Source: Runella zeae DSM 19591
GTDB lineage: Bacteria > Bacteroidota > Bacteroidia > Cytophagales > Spirosomataceae
DNA length: 64,000 bases
Assembly (NCBI RefSeq): GCF_000423565.1
Contig: NZ_AUIF01000011.1
Coordinates: 248,001-312,000 of the forward strand
Reading direction: 5' to 3'
The notes below the pieces were generated by a model, which made no database searches, had not been told where the DNA came from, and saw only the letters and a program-made list of their open reading frames with translations. Shown piece by piece: positions 9,320 to 18,921 of the stretch. The stretch's first letter is position 1. Every line of letters begins with the position of its first letter. Both the position numbers and the translations under genes were made by a program.

Positions 9320-9366
9320 AAAAACGCCTATACTTTGCACACAAGGGGGCAAGTATAGGCATTTTT
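9320..9366 (-). terminator. Intrinsic terminator (bidirectional-looking)
   Basis: GCCTATACTT (9326-9335) pairs with AAGTATAGGC (9351-9360), flanked by A-runs on one side and T-runs on the other. It most likely ends the 9398-9913 gene before the mraY promoter region on the same strand. Confidence 0.8.
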
Positions 9367-9397
9367 AGTAAAATTCAGAAAAATCTATGTAAAGGAA

Positions 9398-9913
9398 TTA
9401 CTCAGCTAGGTGGAATGCCATCTTTACTTCCTCATAATCACTCATGTTGACGGGTGATTTTTTTACTAACGAATTAGGAATCAGTATATAACGATACTGT
9501 TGGTTTTTGGTAGGGTTAAATCTACCTTTCAAACCTATCGTCACGATTCTCAAAGAGGAAGAGTTGGGTAATGTATAATCAAAACGCTGTTCGGAGCTAT
9601 CGGTATTCAATGTAAATGGAAGGGTATGTATATCGTCATCGATTTTTGAGTAAACATAAAGTTGATTGTTTTCTAGTGTACTACTATTGATTTTGATTTG
9701 ATTGATTTCGTAAGAACGAGCCGGTAATCCAAACACACTAGTACTTACCCAGTGATCTACAGGAATCCAGTCAGAAGCAACAACATCCGTAGTATTTAAA
9801 TCTAGAAATGGCTGAGAAGTTTTAGGAACTGCTAAGCCTGTACAATTGAGCATCCAGCCCAAAAGAAAAAACACTACTACACTTAATAATCCAAAGGAGT
9901 AAAATCTTCTCAT
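9398..9913 (-). CDS. Hypothetical secreted/membrane-anchored protein
   Basis: The 171-residue protein begins with a hydrophobic N-terminus (FGLLSVVVFFLLGWMLNC) that could be a signal anchor or a lipoprotein signal with Cys at about residue 24. The remainder is polar and predicted mainly beta, with no cysteines or catalytic motifs. I do not recognise the family. A run of paired strands around YRYILIPNS resembles small Bacteroidota envelope proteins. It is monocistronic: a terminator lies downstream and a non-coding stretch of 117 bases separates it from the HhH gene. The ORF is plausibly real from its length, codon pattern and signal sequence. Confidence 0.6.
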   Translation of the reverse strand: MRRFYSFGLLSVVVFFLLGWMLNCTGLAVPKTSQPFLDLNTTDVVASDWIPVDHWVSTSVFGLPARSYEINQIKINSSTLENNQLYVYSKIDDDIHTLPFTLNTDSSEQRFDYTLPNSSSLRIVTIGLKGRFNPTKNQQYRYILIPNSLVKKSPVNMSDYEEVKMAFHLAE

Positions 9914-10030
9914 AAGCAGACAATGTAATATTGACCTATATCGGGGTAACAGTGTTTATATTTACAAAATTTATGCCAAAAAGATAATAGAGATAAATCA
10001 TTGATAATAAGTGAGAAATAATATACTTTT

Positions 10031-12136
10031 TTATAATTTATATCTCAATTGGAATTTTAACTCTGTACGGTGAGAACTGTCTATTTCGTCTACGTATGAG
10101 CCTATTTTGGCCCTTTCGGGCATGGTTGTACGTGCTATCCTTAGCCATAAATCTAACTTACGATAAGGCGTATATCGTAATAGGATATAATTTCTAAAAC
10201 CCCGTTCATAATAAACAGGCATGGAAATTGCATAGAGGACATCCTTCTCTACAGCGTACTGCCGAGCATCATAACTATCTGTATTGTAAGATGAAATTCT
10301 ACTACTTATCGAGATTTTACGCCAAGTTATAGCGATCTCTTGAAAAATAAGCCATCCTTTGTCAACAGGAAAATCTCGATAACTAAATAAGCTCCCTTGA
10401 ATGCGAGTACGAAGCGATATTACTTTATGGGGTGTATATTCGGCATTTAAAATAAGATTTTGACGAGTAGTTTGACTTATAAAATTTTGCTTGGACAGAC
10501 TAGACGGTATATTTTTTTCTTTTCTTTCATGCCTAATTACCCCATACAAGGCCCATCTTTTAGAAGGAGTCCAAGTGGTTTGAAAAAGTACATCATATCC
10601 GCTACTGTTTTGTTTATCAACCAAATATTTATACCAACCGAACTTATAAACATCTATATACGTACCTATTTTTAGTTTTTTGTGAATCGTATATTTTAGT
10701 CCTACATAGAGCCCTGTCTCATTGATATTACGACTATTTTCACCAAAACTATTGGCATAAAAACTATGAAAATTCTTATCATAATGCCTAAATACAGTTG
10801 TTGCGTCCCAACGTTTGCTTAGACTTGCAAGCATACCCGCTACCGCCCCAATACCACTACTTTTTGAACGTGCTATTTCGCCAAAAAAATTAAAATTCTG
10901 CCATAAGTAATTTCCATGACATCCTACTACTAGGTTGTCTGTTCCCGAAAATTCATATTCATTACGAATGGCAGAGGCTCTCTTGAGAGGGGTATCAAAG
11001 TGGGTATACAAAAAACTAACCCCTAATTGTCCACGGGTAGAGTTGTACCATAAATGGGCACCCGTGTTTTGTTCTACCGTATTGGCTCGGTATTGTAATT
11101 CATTAGGAATTCGATGAAGACCATCTGTTTGTAAAGAACTAACGACGGTCTGGACCGTAGAATCATCTTGAACCTCACTGAGATTACCACTACGCATTGT
11201 ACGAGAATATACCATAGTGAGAGATAGTTTTTTGTGCAGCGCATAAGTAGCGGAGATACCTCTCAAAAACCCTGCTTCCGTAACAGAAGTGTAGGGTTTG
11301 GCACCCACAGTTGGCCGTCGAACGGTATATACTGTTTCCATACCTTTTCCCAAAGAAAACCCAGCGGCAAAAATTAAACCTTGTCCTACCTGCAATTGGT
11401 AATCACCAATAATTAAATTTTTGAGCTTGCCTCTATTCTGGATTTGGGCATGTACCGAAACAAAGTCAGCCCCGTATTTGTATTTTGAAGGATTCCATTC
11501 GAAGGCTTCTCCTTCATCTTTTTCGAATGTAAATCCAAAACTAAAATCTCGTGATCGACTATATCGATAGCGTGCATACCATTGTAAGTTACTTCCTTCA
11601 AACTTCTGCAAAGTACCATCGCGAGACTTAGGAGCATTCGGGGTTGAGCCTCTTTTGGTTTCGAGTAGCTGCTCCGTACGAAACAAAAAATAATGATCTG
11701 AAGGATTACTGATACTTTCCCAAATTTTTTGATTTGGAGAAGAAATTCCTACAAAAGGCAATATTTTATAAATAGTAGGTAAGTCAAAATCCGCAATAGC
11801 TTGTAATTCATAAATGGATATAAATGGACCAAGTTGAATGCGGTATTCAAAAAAATGATTAAGTTGCCTTTCATTGAGTAAAAAAGTCGCCGAAAGTTCT
11901 TCGCGAGTACAAGTGTTTAGGTCGAGAGGTGTAGCGTAAAGTTGGATTAAATTTTCGGCTACTTCGTTATAGTTAATATCATCTCCTTGAATTGGTAATA
12001 GATTTTGAATAAAGCTATTGACATCAATTTCACGGCGAATAAAATCTTGATTATAGCCTTTCACACAAGTCAATACCATACAAATGGTGCTGCCTAAAGT
12101 ATTAATGAACAGATATTTAATTTTGCGTATATACAT
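10031..12136 (-). CDS. Outer-membrane beta-barrel protein with N-terminal helix-hairpin-helix repeats
   Basis: The 701-residue protein opens with a signal-like stretch, then a ComEA-like helix-hairpin-helix segment at about residues 60-130 (LDLNTCTREELSATFLLNERQL, with a second repeat ending ELQAIADFDLPTIYKILPFVG). From about residue 155 onward it is a long series of amphipathic aromatic beta strands (LQWYARYRYSRSRDFSFGF and similar) ending FQLRYKL, typical of an outer-membrane barrel. The architecture is a known Bacteroidota family of unassigned function. HhH modules normally bind DNA, so a role in DNA handling at the surface is possible but is inference. It appears monocistronic, divergent from ppc with about 208 bases between. 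Confidence 0.75.
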   Translation of the reverse strand: MYIRKIKYLFINTLGSTICMVLTCVKGYNQDFIRREIDVNSFIQNLLPIQGDDINYNEVAENLIQLYATPLDLNTCTREELSATFLLNERQLNHFFEYRIQLGPFISIYELQAIADFDLPTIYKILPFVGISSPNQKIWESISNPSDHYFLFRTEQLLETKRGSTPNAPKSRDGTLQKFEGSNLQWYARYRYSRSRDFSFGFTFEKDEGEAFEWNPSKYKYGADFVSVHAQIQNRGKLKNLIIGDYQLQVGQGLIFAAGFSLGKGMETVYTVRRPTVGAKPYTSVTEAGFLRGISATYALHKKLSLTMVYSRTMRSGNLSEVQDDSTVQTVVSSLQTDGLHRIPNELQYRANTVEQNTGAHLWYNSTRGQLGVSFLYTHFDTPLKRASAIRNEYEFSGTDNLVVGCHGNYLWQNFNFFGEIARSKSSGIGAVAGMLASLSKRWDATTVFRHYDKNFHSFYANSFGENSRNINETGLYVGLKYTIHKKLKIGTYIDVYKFGWYKYLVDKQNSSGYDVLFQTTWTPSKRWALYGVIRHERKEKNIPSSLSKQNFISQTTRQNLILNAEYTPHKVISLRTRIQGSLFSYRDFPVDKGWLIFQEIAITWRKISISSRISSYNTDSYDARQYAVEKDVLYAISMPVYYERGFRNYILLRYTPYRKLDLWLRIARTTMPERAKIGSYVDEIDSSHRTELKFQLRYKL

Positions 12137-12344
12137 ATACTAGGTCGTTTGCAAACCATTAAACACCCTTGAGTTTAAAGATAGAAGATAAGCTCTATTT
12201 GGAATGTATTTTGGATAAAAAGTCACATGTAGATTAGAATTTTTATCAAAAAAAAAGCACTATGATTGGTGATATTTCTTGAAAATGTACAATTTTTTGT
12301 TTTTATTCGCTTTTCATTACCCACCTTTAAATTAACAACCCACA

Positions 12345-14918
12345 ATGCCCAACGTATATCAAGATGCTGTTGTGACGAAATATAATATCTTCAACAGCCT
12401 ATTTTTGAGTCTGCCGTTTCAGGACATTTTTCGGACAGGTACTTTATTACCGCTGCTAACCCAAGCTAGTGAAGAGGGGTTTGAAGCAGGGAAAAGCCCT
12501 CAGCAGATTATTGAGTCTTTTTTCGAAGAATATATCGAGCACGCTACTGAGCATGAAAGAAAAGATTTACTCTTTAATTTTATTAAATTTATTGAGCGTC
12601 AGGTAGTATTGTTTGATTCGGTGGAAGATGCAGGATTTAACCAAACGCACGATTTGAATGGACAAGGCTCTATCACTCAGCTACTCAATCGCGTGGATAG
12701 TGAAGATTTACGCCAAAAATTACTGAAAAAATTAGATGATTTTTGTGTCAGAATTGTGCTAACAGCTCATCCTACTCAATTTTATCCTGGAAAAGTACTG
12801 GGAATCATTACTGATTTGGAAGAGGCAATCAAAGACAATGATTTTGTGGCAGTCAACAACCTGTTGCTTCAATTGGGAAAAACTGGGTTTATCAATAAAA
12901 ATAAGCCTACACCTTTCGATGAAGCATTGACGCTTGGCTGGTTTTTGGAAAATGTATTTTATGACGCTATTCCTGCTATTTTACAAAAACTACTGAGAGG
13001 TCTTAATATTCCTATTAATGAATGGCCTCATACTCAGTTGTTTAGATTAGGGTTTTGGCCAGGAGGAGATAGAGACGGAAACCCCTTCGTGACCTCCGAT
13101 GTCACCCTTCAAGTAGCCGACCGTCTGCGCCAAATTTTGTTAAAGTGCTATTGGAGAGATATAAAATATCTTAAACGCCGCTTGACTTTTGAAGGAGTCG
13201 AGGAAATAATTGCTAATGCTGAGCGTAAAACCAATAACGCTATTTATTATCCTGATCAAGAACATTATGCTTCGGCCGATGAGCTTCTTGACGATTTGCA
13301 GAAGGCACGCGAGGTACTGGTAAAATACCACGATAGTTTTTTTGTAGATTCGTTAGATGATATTATCCTCAAAATCAGACTATTTGGATTCTTCTTTGCG
13401 AGTTTAGACATACGCCAAGTCAGTCCAAAACATACCTTAGCCTGGCAGGAAATTCTCAATAAAATTGAAAAGCAGATTCCAGTTTTTACTTATGCTGACT
13501 ATGAAACTTGGGATGAGAAAAAGAAAATTGAGTTTTTGTTGTCGTTGCAAGTAGAAATAAACGAAAATGATTTTCAAGACCCCATCGCCCGAGATATTTG
13601 TGGGTCGATGTTGGCGATTAGAGAGATTCAACGCCGTAATGGCGAAGCAGGAGCCCATAGATATGTGATTAGCAATTGTGGTAGTGCTTTGAATGTAGTA
13701 GAAGTATTGGCGTTGATGAAGAATGTGTGGAAAACTACCGAGATAAATGTGGATATCGTGCCTTTGTTTGAAACGGTAGATGATTTGGCAGGCGCGGCGG
13801 AAGTGATGCAGCAGCTTTATGAGAATCCATTTTATCGCACTCATTTGGCCAAACGAGGCAATCAGCAGACCATCATGGTAGGGTTTTCGGATGGTACCAA
13901 AGATGGAGGCTACCTAAGAGCTAACTGGTCGATTTTCACGGCTAAAGAACAACTTACAAAAATATCAAGAGAATATGATGTAAAAGTAACCTTCTTCGAC
14001 GGTCGTGGAGGGCCTCCGGGTCGTGGTGGTGGAAACAACCACGCTTTTTATGCATCACTAGGGAAAGATATTGAAGACAAGGAAATTCAACTTACAGTAC
14101 AGGGCCAAACCATTAGTTCAAATTATGGCACCGTACCCACGGCAATGTATAATTTAGAGCGACTTTTTACCGCAGGCCTAGAAAACCATCTTTTTACGTC
14201 CAAAAGTACCAAAGATCAGCTTTCTGAAACTGACAAAGCTTTGATGGAAGAACTTGCTGATGTGGCTTATGAAGCTTATTTAGGGCTTAAAAATCACCCT
14301 ACGTTTGTACCTTACCTTGAAAAGATTACTCCTTTGCGTTTTTATGGGCAAACTAAAATAGGAAGCCGTCCTGACAAAAGAGGCAGTGGTGGTGGCCTTA
14401 AATTTGAAGATTTGCGAGCGATTCCGTTTGTAGGGTCTTGGGCTCAAATGAAACAAAATGTTCCTGGTTTTTATGGATTTGGGTCAGCGCTCGAAAAACT
14501 TAAAAGCGAAGGAAAAATGGAAACATTGCGGCGGCTTTATAAACGCTCTTTGTTTGTGCGAACGCTCGTCGAAAATTCAATGCAATCTTTAATGAAGGCG
14601 TATTATCCTGCTACCAAATACCTAAAAGAGAATGCAGAGTTTAGTACTCTTTGGAACATGATGTATGAAGAATATGAGCGCAGTATCAAATTGATGTTGG
14701 AATTTTCGGGGGAGCAAGAATTGATGAATCAAAACCCGGTGACCAAAGATTCTATCAAAGTTAGGGAAAGAATCGTATTGCCTTTAATGACGATTCAGCA
14801 ATACGCCCTTCAGAAGCTTCAAAGCGGAGAGGTATCGCCTTCAGAAATAGAAGTTTATAATAAATTAGTAATAAGAGCAATGTTTGGCATCATCAACGCA
14901 GCTCGAAATTCGGCTTAA
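12345..14918 (+). CDS. ppc: Phosphoenolpyruvate carboxylase
   Basis: PEPC carboxylates phosphoenolpyruvate with bicarbonate to oxaloacetate, replenishing the TCA cycle. The 857-residue protein has the catalytic histidine in LTAHPTQ (His about 142), the FWPGGDRDGNPFV block (about 238-250), GFSDGTKDGG near residue 515 and the arginine-rich GRGGPPGRGG loop near 550. Several places differ from the E. coli type: GFSDGTKDGG stands for GYSDSAKDAG, and the VQGQTISSNYG stretch lacks the Glu/Arg of EQGEMIRFKYG. The C-terminal end still resembles the family (FGIINAARNSA). This is a divergent Bacteroidota-type PEPC, probably active, and allosteric behaviour may differ. A strong terminator separates it from convergent pyrB. 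Confidence 0.93.
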   Translation: MPNVYQDAVVTKYNIFNSLFLSLPFQDIFRTGTLLPLLTQASEEGFEAGKSPQQIIESFFEEYIEHATEHERKDLLFNFIKFIERQVVLFDSVEDAGFNQTHDLNGQGSITQLLNRVDSEDLRQKLLKKLDDFCVRIVLTAHPTQFYPGKVLGIITDLEEAIKDNDFVAVNNLLLQLGKTGFINKNKPTPFDEALTLGWFLENVFYDAIPAILQKLLRGLNIPINEWPHTQLFRLGFWPGGDRDGNPFVTSDVTLQVADRLRQILLKCYWRDIKYLKRRLTFEGVEEIIANAERKTNNAIYYPDQEHYASADELLDDLQKAREVLVKYHDSFFVDSLDDIILKIRLFGFFFASLDIRQVSPKHTLAWQEILNKIEKQIPVFTYADYETWDEKKKIEFLLSLQVEINENDFQDPIARDICGSMLAIREIQRRNGEAGAHRYVISNCGSALNVVEVLALMKNVWKTTEINVDIVPLFETVDDLAGAAEVMQQLYENPFYRTHLAKRGNQQTIMVGFSDGTKDGGYLRANWSIFTAKEQLTKISREYDVKVTFFDGRGGPPGRGGGNNHAFYASLGKDIEDKEIQLTVQGQTISSNYGTVPTAMYNLERLFTAGLENHLFTSKSTKDQLSETDKALMEELADVAYEAYLGLKNHPTFVPYLEKITPLRFYGQTKIGSRPDKRGSGGGLKFEDLRAIPFVGSWAQMKQNVPGFYGFGSALEKLKSEGKMETLRRLYKRSLFVRTLVENSMQSLMKAYYPATKYLKENAEFSTLWNMMYEEYERSIKLMLEFSGEQELMNQNPVTKDSIKVRERIVLPLMTIQQYALQKLQSGEVSPSEIEVYNKLVIRAMFGIINAARNSA

Positions 14919-14922
14919 ATCT

Positions 14923-14960
14923 AAAAGTGAGGTAAAGGAGTTCTTCTACCTCACTTTTTT
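14923..14960. terminator. Bidirectional terminator between ppc and pyrB
   Basis: AAAAGTGAGGTA (14923-14934) pairs perfectly with TACCTCACTTTT (14947-14958), a 12-bp stem flanked by A-run and T-run, placed between two convergent genes. Confidence 0.9.
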
Positions 14961-14961
14961 G

Positions 14962-15882
14962 CTATTGTTGGGCGAGCAAATACAATACAGCCATCCGCAC
15001 TGCTACGCCATTTTCTACTTGATTCAGAATGATACTCTGACGCGAATCGGCGGCATCTGAAGTAAGCTCTACTCCCCGATTGATAGGACCTGGGTGCATC
15101 AATACAATATCGTGGTCTACTTCATCCAGCATTTTCTTATTGATTCCAAAGTACAGCGAATACTCCCTTAGGCTGGGGAAATATTTGACTTGAAGTCTTT
15201 CAAGTTGAATACGAAGTACATTGGCCACATCACACCATTGAAGCGTTTCTTTTACATTGTGGCTTACTTCTACGCCAAGAGAAGAAATATATTTCGGGAT
15301 AAGGGTAGTGGGGCCACATACTCGGACTTGTGCACCTAATTTTTTCAAACAAAATATATTGGACAGTGCTACTCTGGAGTGTAAAATATCTCCAATGATG
15401 GCGATTTTTTTGCCAGCCAAATCCCCAATCTGCTCACGGATAGAAAATGCATCTAAGAGAGCTTGCGTAGGGTGCTCGTGGGTACCGTCGCCGGCATTGA
15501 CGACATTGGCGGATATTCGTTGAGAGAGATAATGAGGCGCTCCAGGGCTGCTATGACGCATCACTATCATATCTACTTTCATCGAAAGGATGTTGTTGAC
15601 AGTATCGAGTAGCGTTTCTCCCTTTTTAACAGAACTTCCCGAGGCCGAGAAATTGACAACATCGGCCGAAAGTCTTTTTTCGGCTAATTCAAAAGACAGA
15701 CGCGTTCGGGTCGAATTTTCAAAAAAAACGTTTGCGATCGTTACATCTCTCAGCGATGGTACTTTTTTTATCGGACGATTGATGACGTCTTTGAATTGAG
15801 TCGCGGTATCTAAAATACTGTAAATGTCTGATTCGGTGAGGTTTTTGATGCCCAAAAGGTGCCGTACAGAAAGTTGTGACAT
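14962..15882 (-). CDS. pyrB: Aspartate carbamoyltransferase catalytic subunit
   Basis: PyrB joins carbamoyl phosphate and aspartate to carbamoyl aspartate in pyrimidine synthesis. Motifs are the carbamoyl-phosphate loop FFENSTRTRLSFE, the SSVKKGETLLDT lid, MRHSSPGA, GDGTHEHPTQALLD, the GDILHSRVALSN aspartate-domain block and MHPGPINRGVE. I chose the ATG at 15882, giving 306 residues beginning MSQLSVRHLLGI, because this matches the family start; the in-frame extension to 15945 is cysteine-rich and unlike the family. No pyrI regulatory subunit gene is near. It ends just past the shared terminator with ppc; bestrophin follows 86 bases upstream on the same strand. Confidence 0.97.
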   Translation of the reverse strand: MSQLSVRHLLGIKNLTESDIYSILDTATQFKDVINRPIKKVPSLRDVTIANVFFENSTRTRLSFELAEKRLSADVVNFSASGSSVKKGETLLDTVNNILSMKVDMIVMRHSSPGAPHYLSQRISANVVNAGDGTHEHPTQALLDAFSIREQIGDLAGKKIAIIGDILHSRVALSNIFCLKKLGAQVRVCGPTTLIPKYISSLGVEVSHNVKETLQWCDVANVLRIQLERLQVKYFPSLREYSLYFGINKKMLDEVDHDIVLMHPGPINRGVELTSDAADSRQSIILNQVENGVAVRMAVLYLLAQQ

Positions 15883-15968
15883 AGTCAGAAGCACAAAGAA
15901 AGTTTTGCAAAGGTACAAAACCCTGCAAGTTTGCGAAACAAACACTCAGAAAAACCTTTTAGAAAGGA

Positions 15969-16838
15969 TTATTTAAGAATCTCACTAAGGTTGTCGTGAA
16001 TGGTGTTATAAATAGTATCCGTGGGAAGGTCATTGGCATCGGTGCCAAAAGGGTCTTCAATTTCTTCCGCTAGTACTTCAATACTTGCAAAGACATAGAA
16101 GATGATAGCGACAATAGGAACAGCCCAATATTTGAATTCAATCACGAATCCAATGGGCATGGTAAATACATACAAGAAAATGACTTTTTTTAGAAACAAG
16201 CTGTAGGCATAAGGGATAGGTGTACGCTTGATGCGCTCGCAAGCCCCAATGTTATCGGTAAAAGAACGAAGTTCTTCATTAAGGATGAAAAGTTGGTCGC
16301 CTGTAATCACTCCCTTTTGATAAAGCTGATGAATCTCTTCATAAATTGCCCCCATGATTTGATTAGGGACGTGTTTCTTTTGGTTAAAAAAATGGGAGTT
16401 ATACTTCCCGATTTGTTCTAGTTCGTTTGTATTCACGCCCGCCCGAAGGTGTTCTTTGGAAGCATAGACATAGTTGCTGATCAAAATCCGAAAAACTTGG
16501 CGTGTATGATTATCTTCTTTGGGAAGAAAGGTGTCTAGTTTCAAAGACAAGTTTCGAGAGTTATTCACAAAACTCCCCCAAATTTTTCGGCCTTCCCACC
16601 AACGCTCGTAGGCGGTATTGGTACGAAATACCAGTAGCATTGATAATACAAATCCTACGAGTGAATGTACAACGGTGGTATTTTTGAAAGAAGCGTGGAA
16701 TATGTCATTTTCTATATAAGCGACTACGCCAGTATAAGCAGCAACTCCAAGGATACCCGGTAATAAAAACATAAAGGTATCGCTTCGGTGGAAGGCAAAG
16801 ATAAGTTTCCACCAGTCTTTAGGATTATAAGTAATCAT
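15969..16838 (-). CDS. Bestrophin-like ion channel (UPF0187 family)
   Basis: Bacterial bestrophins are pentameric membrane channels for anions or monovalent cations. The 289-residue protein has the expected four hydrophobic segments (about 25-45, 55-75, 205-225, 232-252). It carries the conserved blocks LLVFRTNTAYERWWEGRKIWG, ERIKRTPIPYAYSLFLKK and the acidic EEIEDPFGTDANDLP tail, which corresponds to the calcium-clasp region of eukaryotic members. It follows the DUF3467 gene on the same strand with only 3 bases between stop and start, so the two are very probably co-transcribed. Ion selectivity cannot be read from sequence alone. Confidence 0.9.
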   Translation of the reverse strand: MITYNPKDWWKLIFAFHRSDTFMFLLPGILGVAAYTGVVAYIENDIFHASFKNTTVVHSLVGFVLSMLLVFRTNTAYERWWEGRKIWGSFVNNSRNLSLKLDTFLPKEDNHTRQVFRILISNYVYASKEHLRAGVNTNELEQIGKYNSHFFNQKKHVPNQIMGAIYEEIHQLYQKGVITGDQLFILNEELRSFTDNIGACERIKRTPIPYAYSLFLKKVIFLYVFTMPIGFVIEFKYWAVPIVAIIFYVFASIEVLAEEIEDPFGTDANDLPTDTIYNTIHDNLSEILK

Positions 16839-16841
16839 AGA

Positions 16842-17162
16842 TTAAGCTTCGCCTATGGGACCTCCAAAATTTACAAATGGAAAATCTGGATCTTCGGCCT
16901 GTCTTATATCGCCGTGGTTGTCTTCAAATTTGCGAATGTTATCTTTAAGAGCAATCAGTAAACGTTGAGCATGTTCAGGGGTTAAAATAACTCTCGCCTT
17001 TACTTTAGCTTTGGGTACACCAGGCATCAAACGAATAAAGTCCAGAATAAACTCAGTATTAGAATGGGCAATCATCACTAAGTTTGAATACACACCCTCG
17101 GCCATTTCTTCCGAGATTTCAACGTTGATTTGTTGTTCGATTTCGTTTTTATTGTCTTGCAT
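16842..17162 (-). CDS. DUF3467 family protein
   Basis: The 106-residue cytosolic protein matches the DUF3467 family: EEMAEGVYSNLVMIAHSNTEFILDF, then a VPKAKVKARVILTPEHAQRLL block and a short acidic tail with DFPFVNFGGPIGEA. The family is common in Bacteroidota and other phyla, lacks an assigned function, and its fold suggests a small partner protein. I prefer the start at 17162 (MQDNKNEIEQQ) over the longer frame to 17219. The longer version would be hydrophobic at its N-terminus and would overlap the asnS terminator. It is probably the first gene of a two-gene unit with the bestrophin channel, a linkage that might hint at channel regulation (inference). Confidence 0.85.
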   Translation of the reverse strand: MQDNKNEIEQQINVEISEEMAEGVYSNLVMIAHSNTEFILDFIRLMPGVPKAKVKARVILTPEHAQRLLIALKDNIRKFEDNHGDIRQAEDPDFPFVNFGGPIGEA

Positions 17163-17200
17163 GGGATTCACTGTAATTGGTATGTTGGCAAAATTAACTA

Positions 17201-17233
17201 AAAAAAGCACCTTCGTCATGAAAGTGCTTTTTG
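17201..17233 (-). terminator. Intrinsic terminator after asnS
   Basis: AAAAAAGCAC(C)TTC pairs with GAA(A)GTGCTTTTT, giving a stem of about 12 bp with A/T-runs on both flanks, 28 bases past the asnS stop on the minus strand. Confidence 0.82.
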
Positions 17234-17260
17234 TTTATGAATAACTTTAAAAAAAGTAAC

Positions 17261-18712
17261 TTAAAACTCGGCCGATTTGGGCGTACGAGGGAAAGGAATC
17301 ACATCGCGAATGTTGGTCATACCTGTCACAAACAAAATCAAGCGCTCAAAACCAAGCCCAAAACCCGAATGCGGTGCTGTACCAAATTTACGAGTTTCCA
17401 AAAACCACCACATCGATTCGGGTTCGATACCCACTTCGTGCATTCTCGTAACCAGTTTGTCGTAGTTTTCTTCTCTTTGGGAGCCACCAATGATTTCGCC
17501 AATGCCCGGAAAAAGTACATCCATTGCCCGAACCGTTGGGCCAGGTTCTAACTCATTAGGCTCGTTTTGTTTCATATAAAACGACTTGATAGCCCGTGGA
17601 TAATTGGTCAAAATGATAGGTTTTTTGAAATGTTTTTCTACCAAAAAACGCTCATGTTCTGATTGCAAATCGATTCCCCATTCTACCGGATATTGGAATT
17701 TCTTTTCTTTGTGAGGTTTTGATTTCAACAAAATGTCGATTGCTTCCGTATAGGTAATGCGCTCAAAAGAATTATCTATCACAAAACGCAGTTTTTCGAG
17801 CAAAGGCATCGAGCGTTCGTTTTGGGGTTTTGATTTTTCTTCTTCTTCGAGGCGTTTTTGTAAAAAAATCAAGTCTTCTTGGCAGTTTTCGACGGCATAC
17901 CGAATCACATATTTTACGAAGTCTTCGGCTAGGTTCATGTTGTCTTCCAGCTCGAAGAAGGCCATTTCGGGCTCAATCATCCAAAACTCTGCCAAGTGGC
18001 GGGTGGTATTGGAGTTTTCGGCACGGAAGGTAGGACCAAAAGTATAGATTTTTGACAAAGCCATCGCACCCAATTCTCCCTCTAACTGACCTGACACGGT
18101 AAGGTTGGTTTCGCGGCCAAAAAAGTCTTCTTTGAAGTCAATTTTTCCTTCTTCATTGCGCGGCAATTTTTCTAAATCAAGGGTCGTCACCCTAAACATT
18201 TCGCCCGCACCTTCGGCATCGGATGCGGTGATGATAGGCGTATGGAGATAATAGAAGCCGTTGTCGTTGTAATATTTATGAACTGCAAATGCCAATGCAT
18301 GACGAATACGCAATATCGCACTGAAAGTATTGGTACGTGGCCGTAAGTGGGCTATCTCTCGTAAAAACTCCAGAGAGTGCTTCTTAGGTTGGAGAGGATA
18401 TACTTCAGGGTCAGCGGTGCCGTAGACAAGCACATCAGTGAGTTTGACTTCTACGGATTGCCCCGAACCTACCGATTCTACCAAATTGCCAGTCACTTTC
18501 ACACAAGAACCGGTCGTAATCAATTTGAGGGTTTCTTCGTTGATTTGGCCTGGTTCGGCGACGGCTTGGATATTATTAATGGTAGAACCGTCGTTGATAG
18601 CAATAAAAATAGCGTTTTTGCTTTCGCGCTTAGTGCGTACCCAGCCTTTGACCACCACTTCGCTGCCTACTTTGGCTTCGGCAAGAATCTGTTTAATCTG
18701 TATCGGACCCAC
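17261..18712 (-). CDS. asnS: Asparaginyl-tRNA synthetase
   Basis: A class IIb aminoacyl-tRNA synthetase charging tRNA-Asn. The 483-residue protein has the N-terminal OB-fold anticodon-binding domain ([25 protein letters not shown], residues about 18-110). The class II core follows with motif 1 ([17 protein letters not shown]), motif 2 ([25 protein letters not shown]) and motif 3 ([16 protein letters not shown]). The FRAENSNT signature separates AsnRS from AspRS, which would also carry a GAD domain. Length and all motifs are normal. It is divergent from the LuxR-type regulator gene; about 209 non-coding bases separate their starts. Confidence 0.98.
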   Translation of the reverse strand: MGPIQIKQILAEAKVGSEVVVKGWVRTKRESKNAIFIAINDGSTINNIQAVAEPGQINEETLKLITTGSCVKVTGNLVESVGSGQSVEVKLTDVLVYGTADPEVYPLQPKKHSLEFLREIAHLRPRTNTFSAILRIRHALAFAVHKYYNDNGFYYLHTPIITASDAEGAGEMFRVTTLDLEKLPRNEEGKIDFKEDFFGRETNLTVSGQLEGELGAMALSKIYTFGPTFRAENSNTTRHLAEFWMIEPEMAFFELEDNMNLAEDFVKYVIRYAVENCQEDLIFLQKRLEEEEKSKPQNERSMPLLEKLRFVIDNSFERITYTEAIDILLKSKPHKEKKFQYPVEWGIDLQSEHERFLVEKHFKKPIILTNYPRAIKSFYMKQNEPNELEPGPTVRAMDVLFPGIGEIIGGSQREENYDKLVTRMHEVGIEPESMWWFLETRKFGTAPHSGFGLGFERLILFVTGMTNIRDVIPFPRTPKSAEF

Positions 18713-18866
18713 GTTTATAAATGATATAAAAATTAAAAAATCTTATGACTACTACTTCAATAGTGGGTTTGAACTAAATCACACAAAACCATCAAAAGTA
18801 GTAAGGGCTGCAAAATTAGGGTTTTAATACGGTTCGGCAAAGAGAGAAAGGTTTTGAAATCAGGCT

Positions 18867-18897
18867 TTTGGGTTTTCAAAATCTTATCTTACTTTTG
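18867..18897 (+). promoter_or_regulatory. Bacteroidota-type promoter of the LuxR-family regulator
   Basis: TTTG at 18867-18870 and TACTTTTG at 18890-18897 are separated by exactly 19 bases, matching the Bacteroidota sigma-ABfr consensus TTTG-N19-21-TAnnTTTG. The start codon is 24 bases further on. This supports the phylum assignment as well as the gene start. Confidence 0.8.
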
Positions 18898-18921
18898 ATT
18901 AACCCTAATCGTTTATGAAAA

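Noticed and set aside
17231-18827. Several plus-strand frames inside and around asnS
   Set aside because: All are complements of the well-conserved AsnRS gene.
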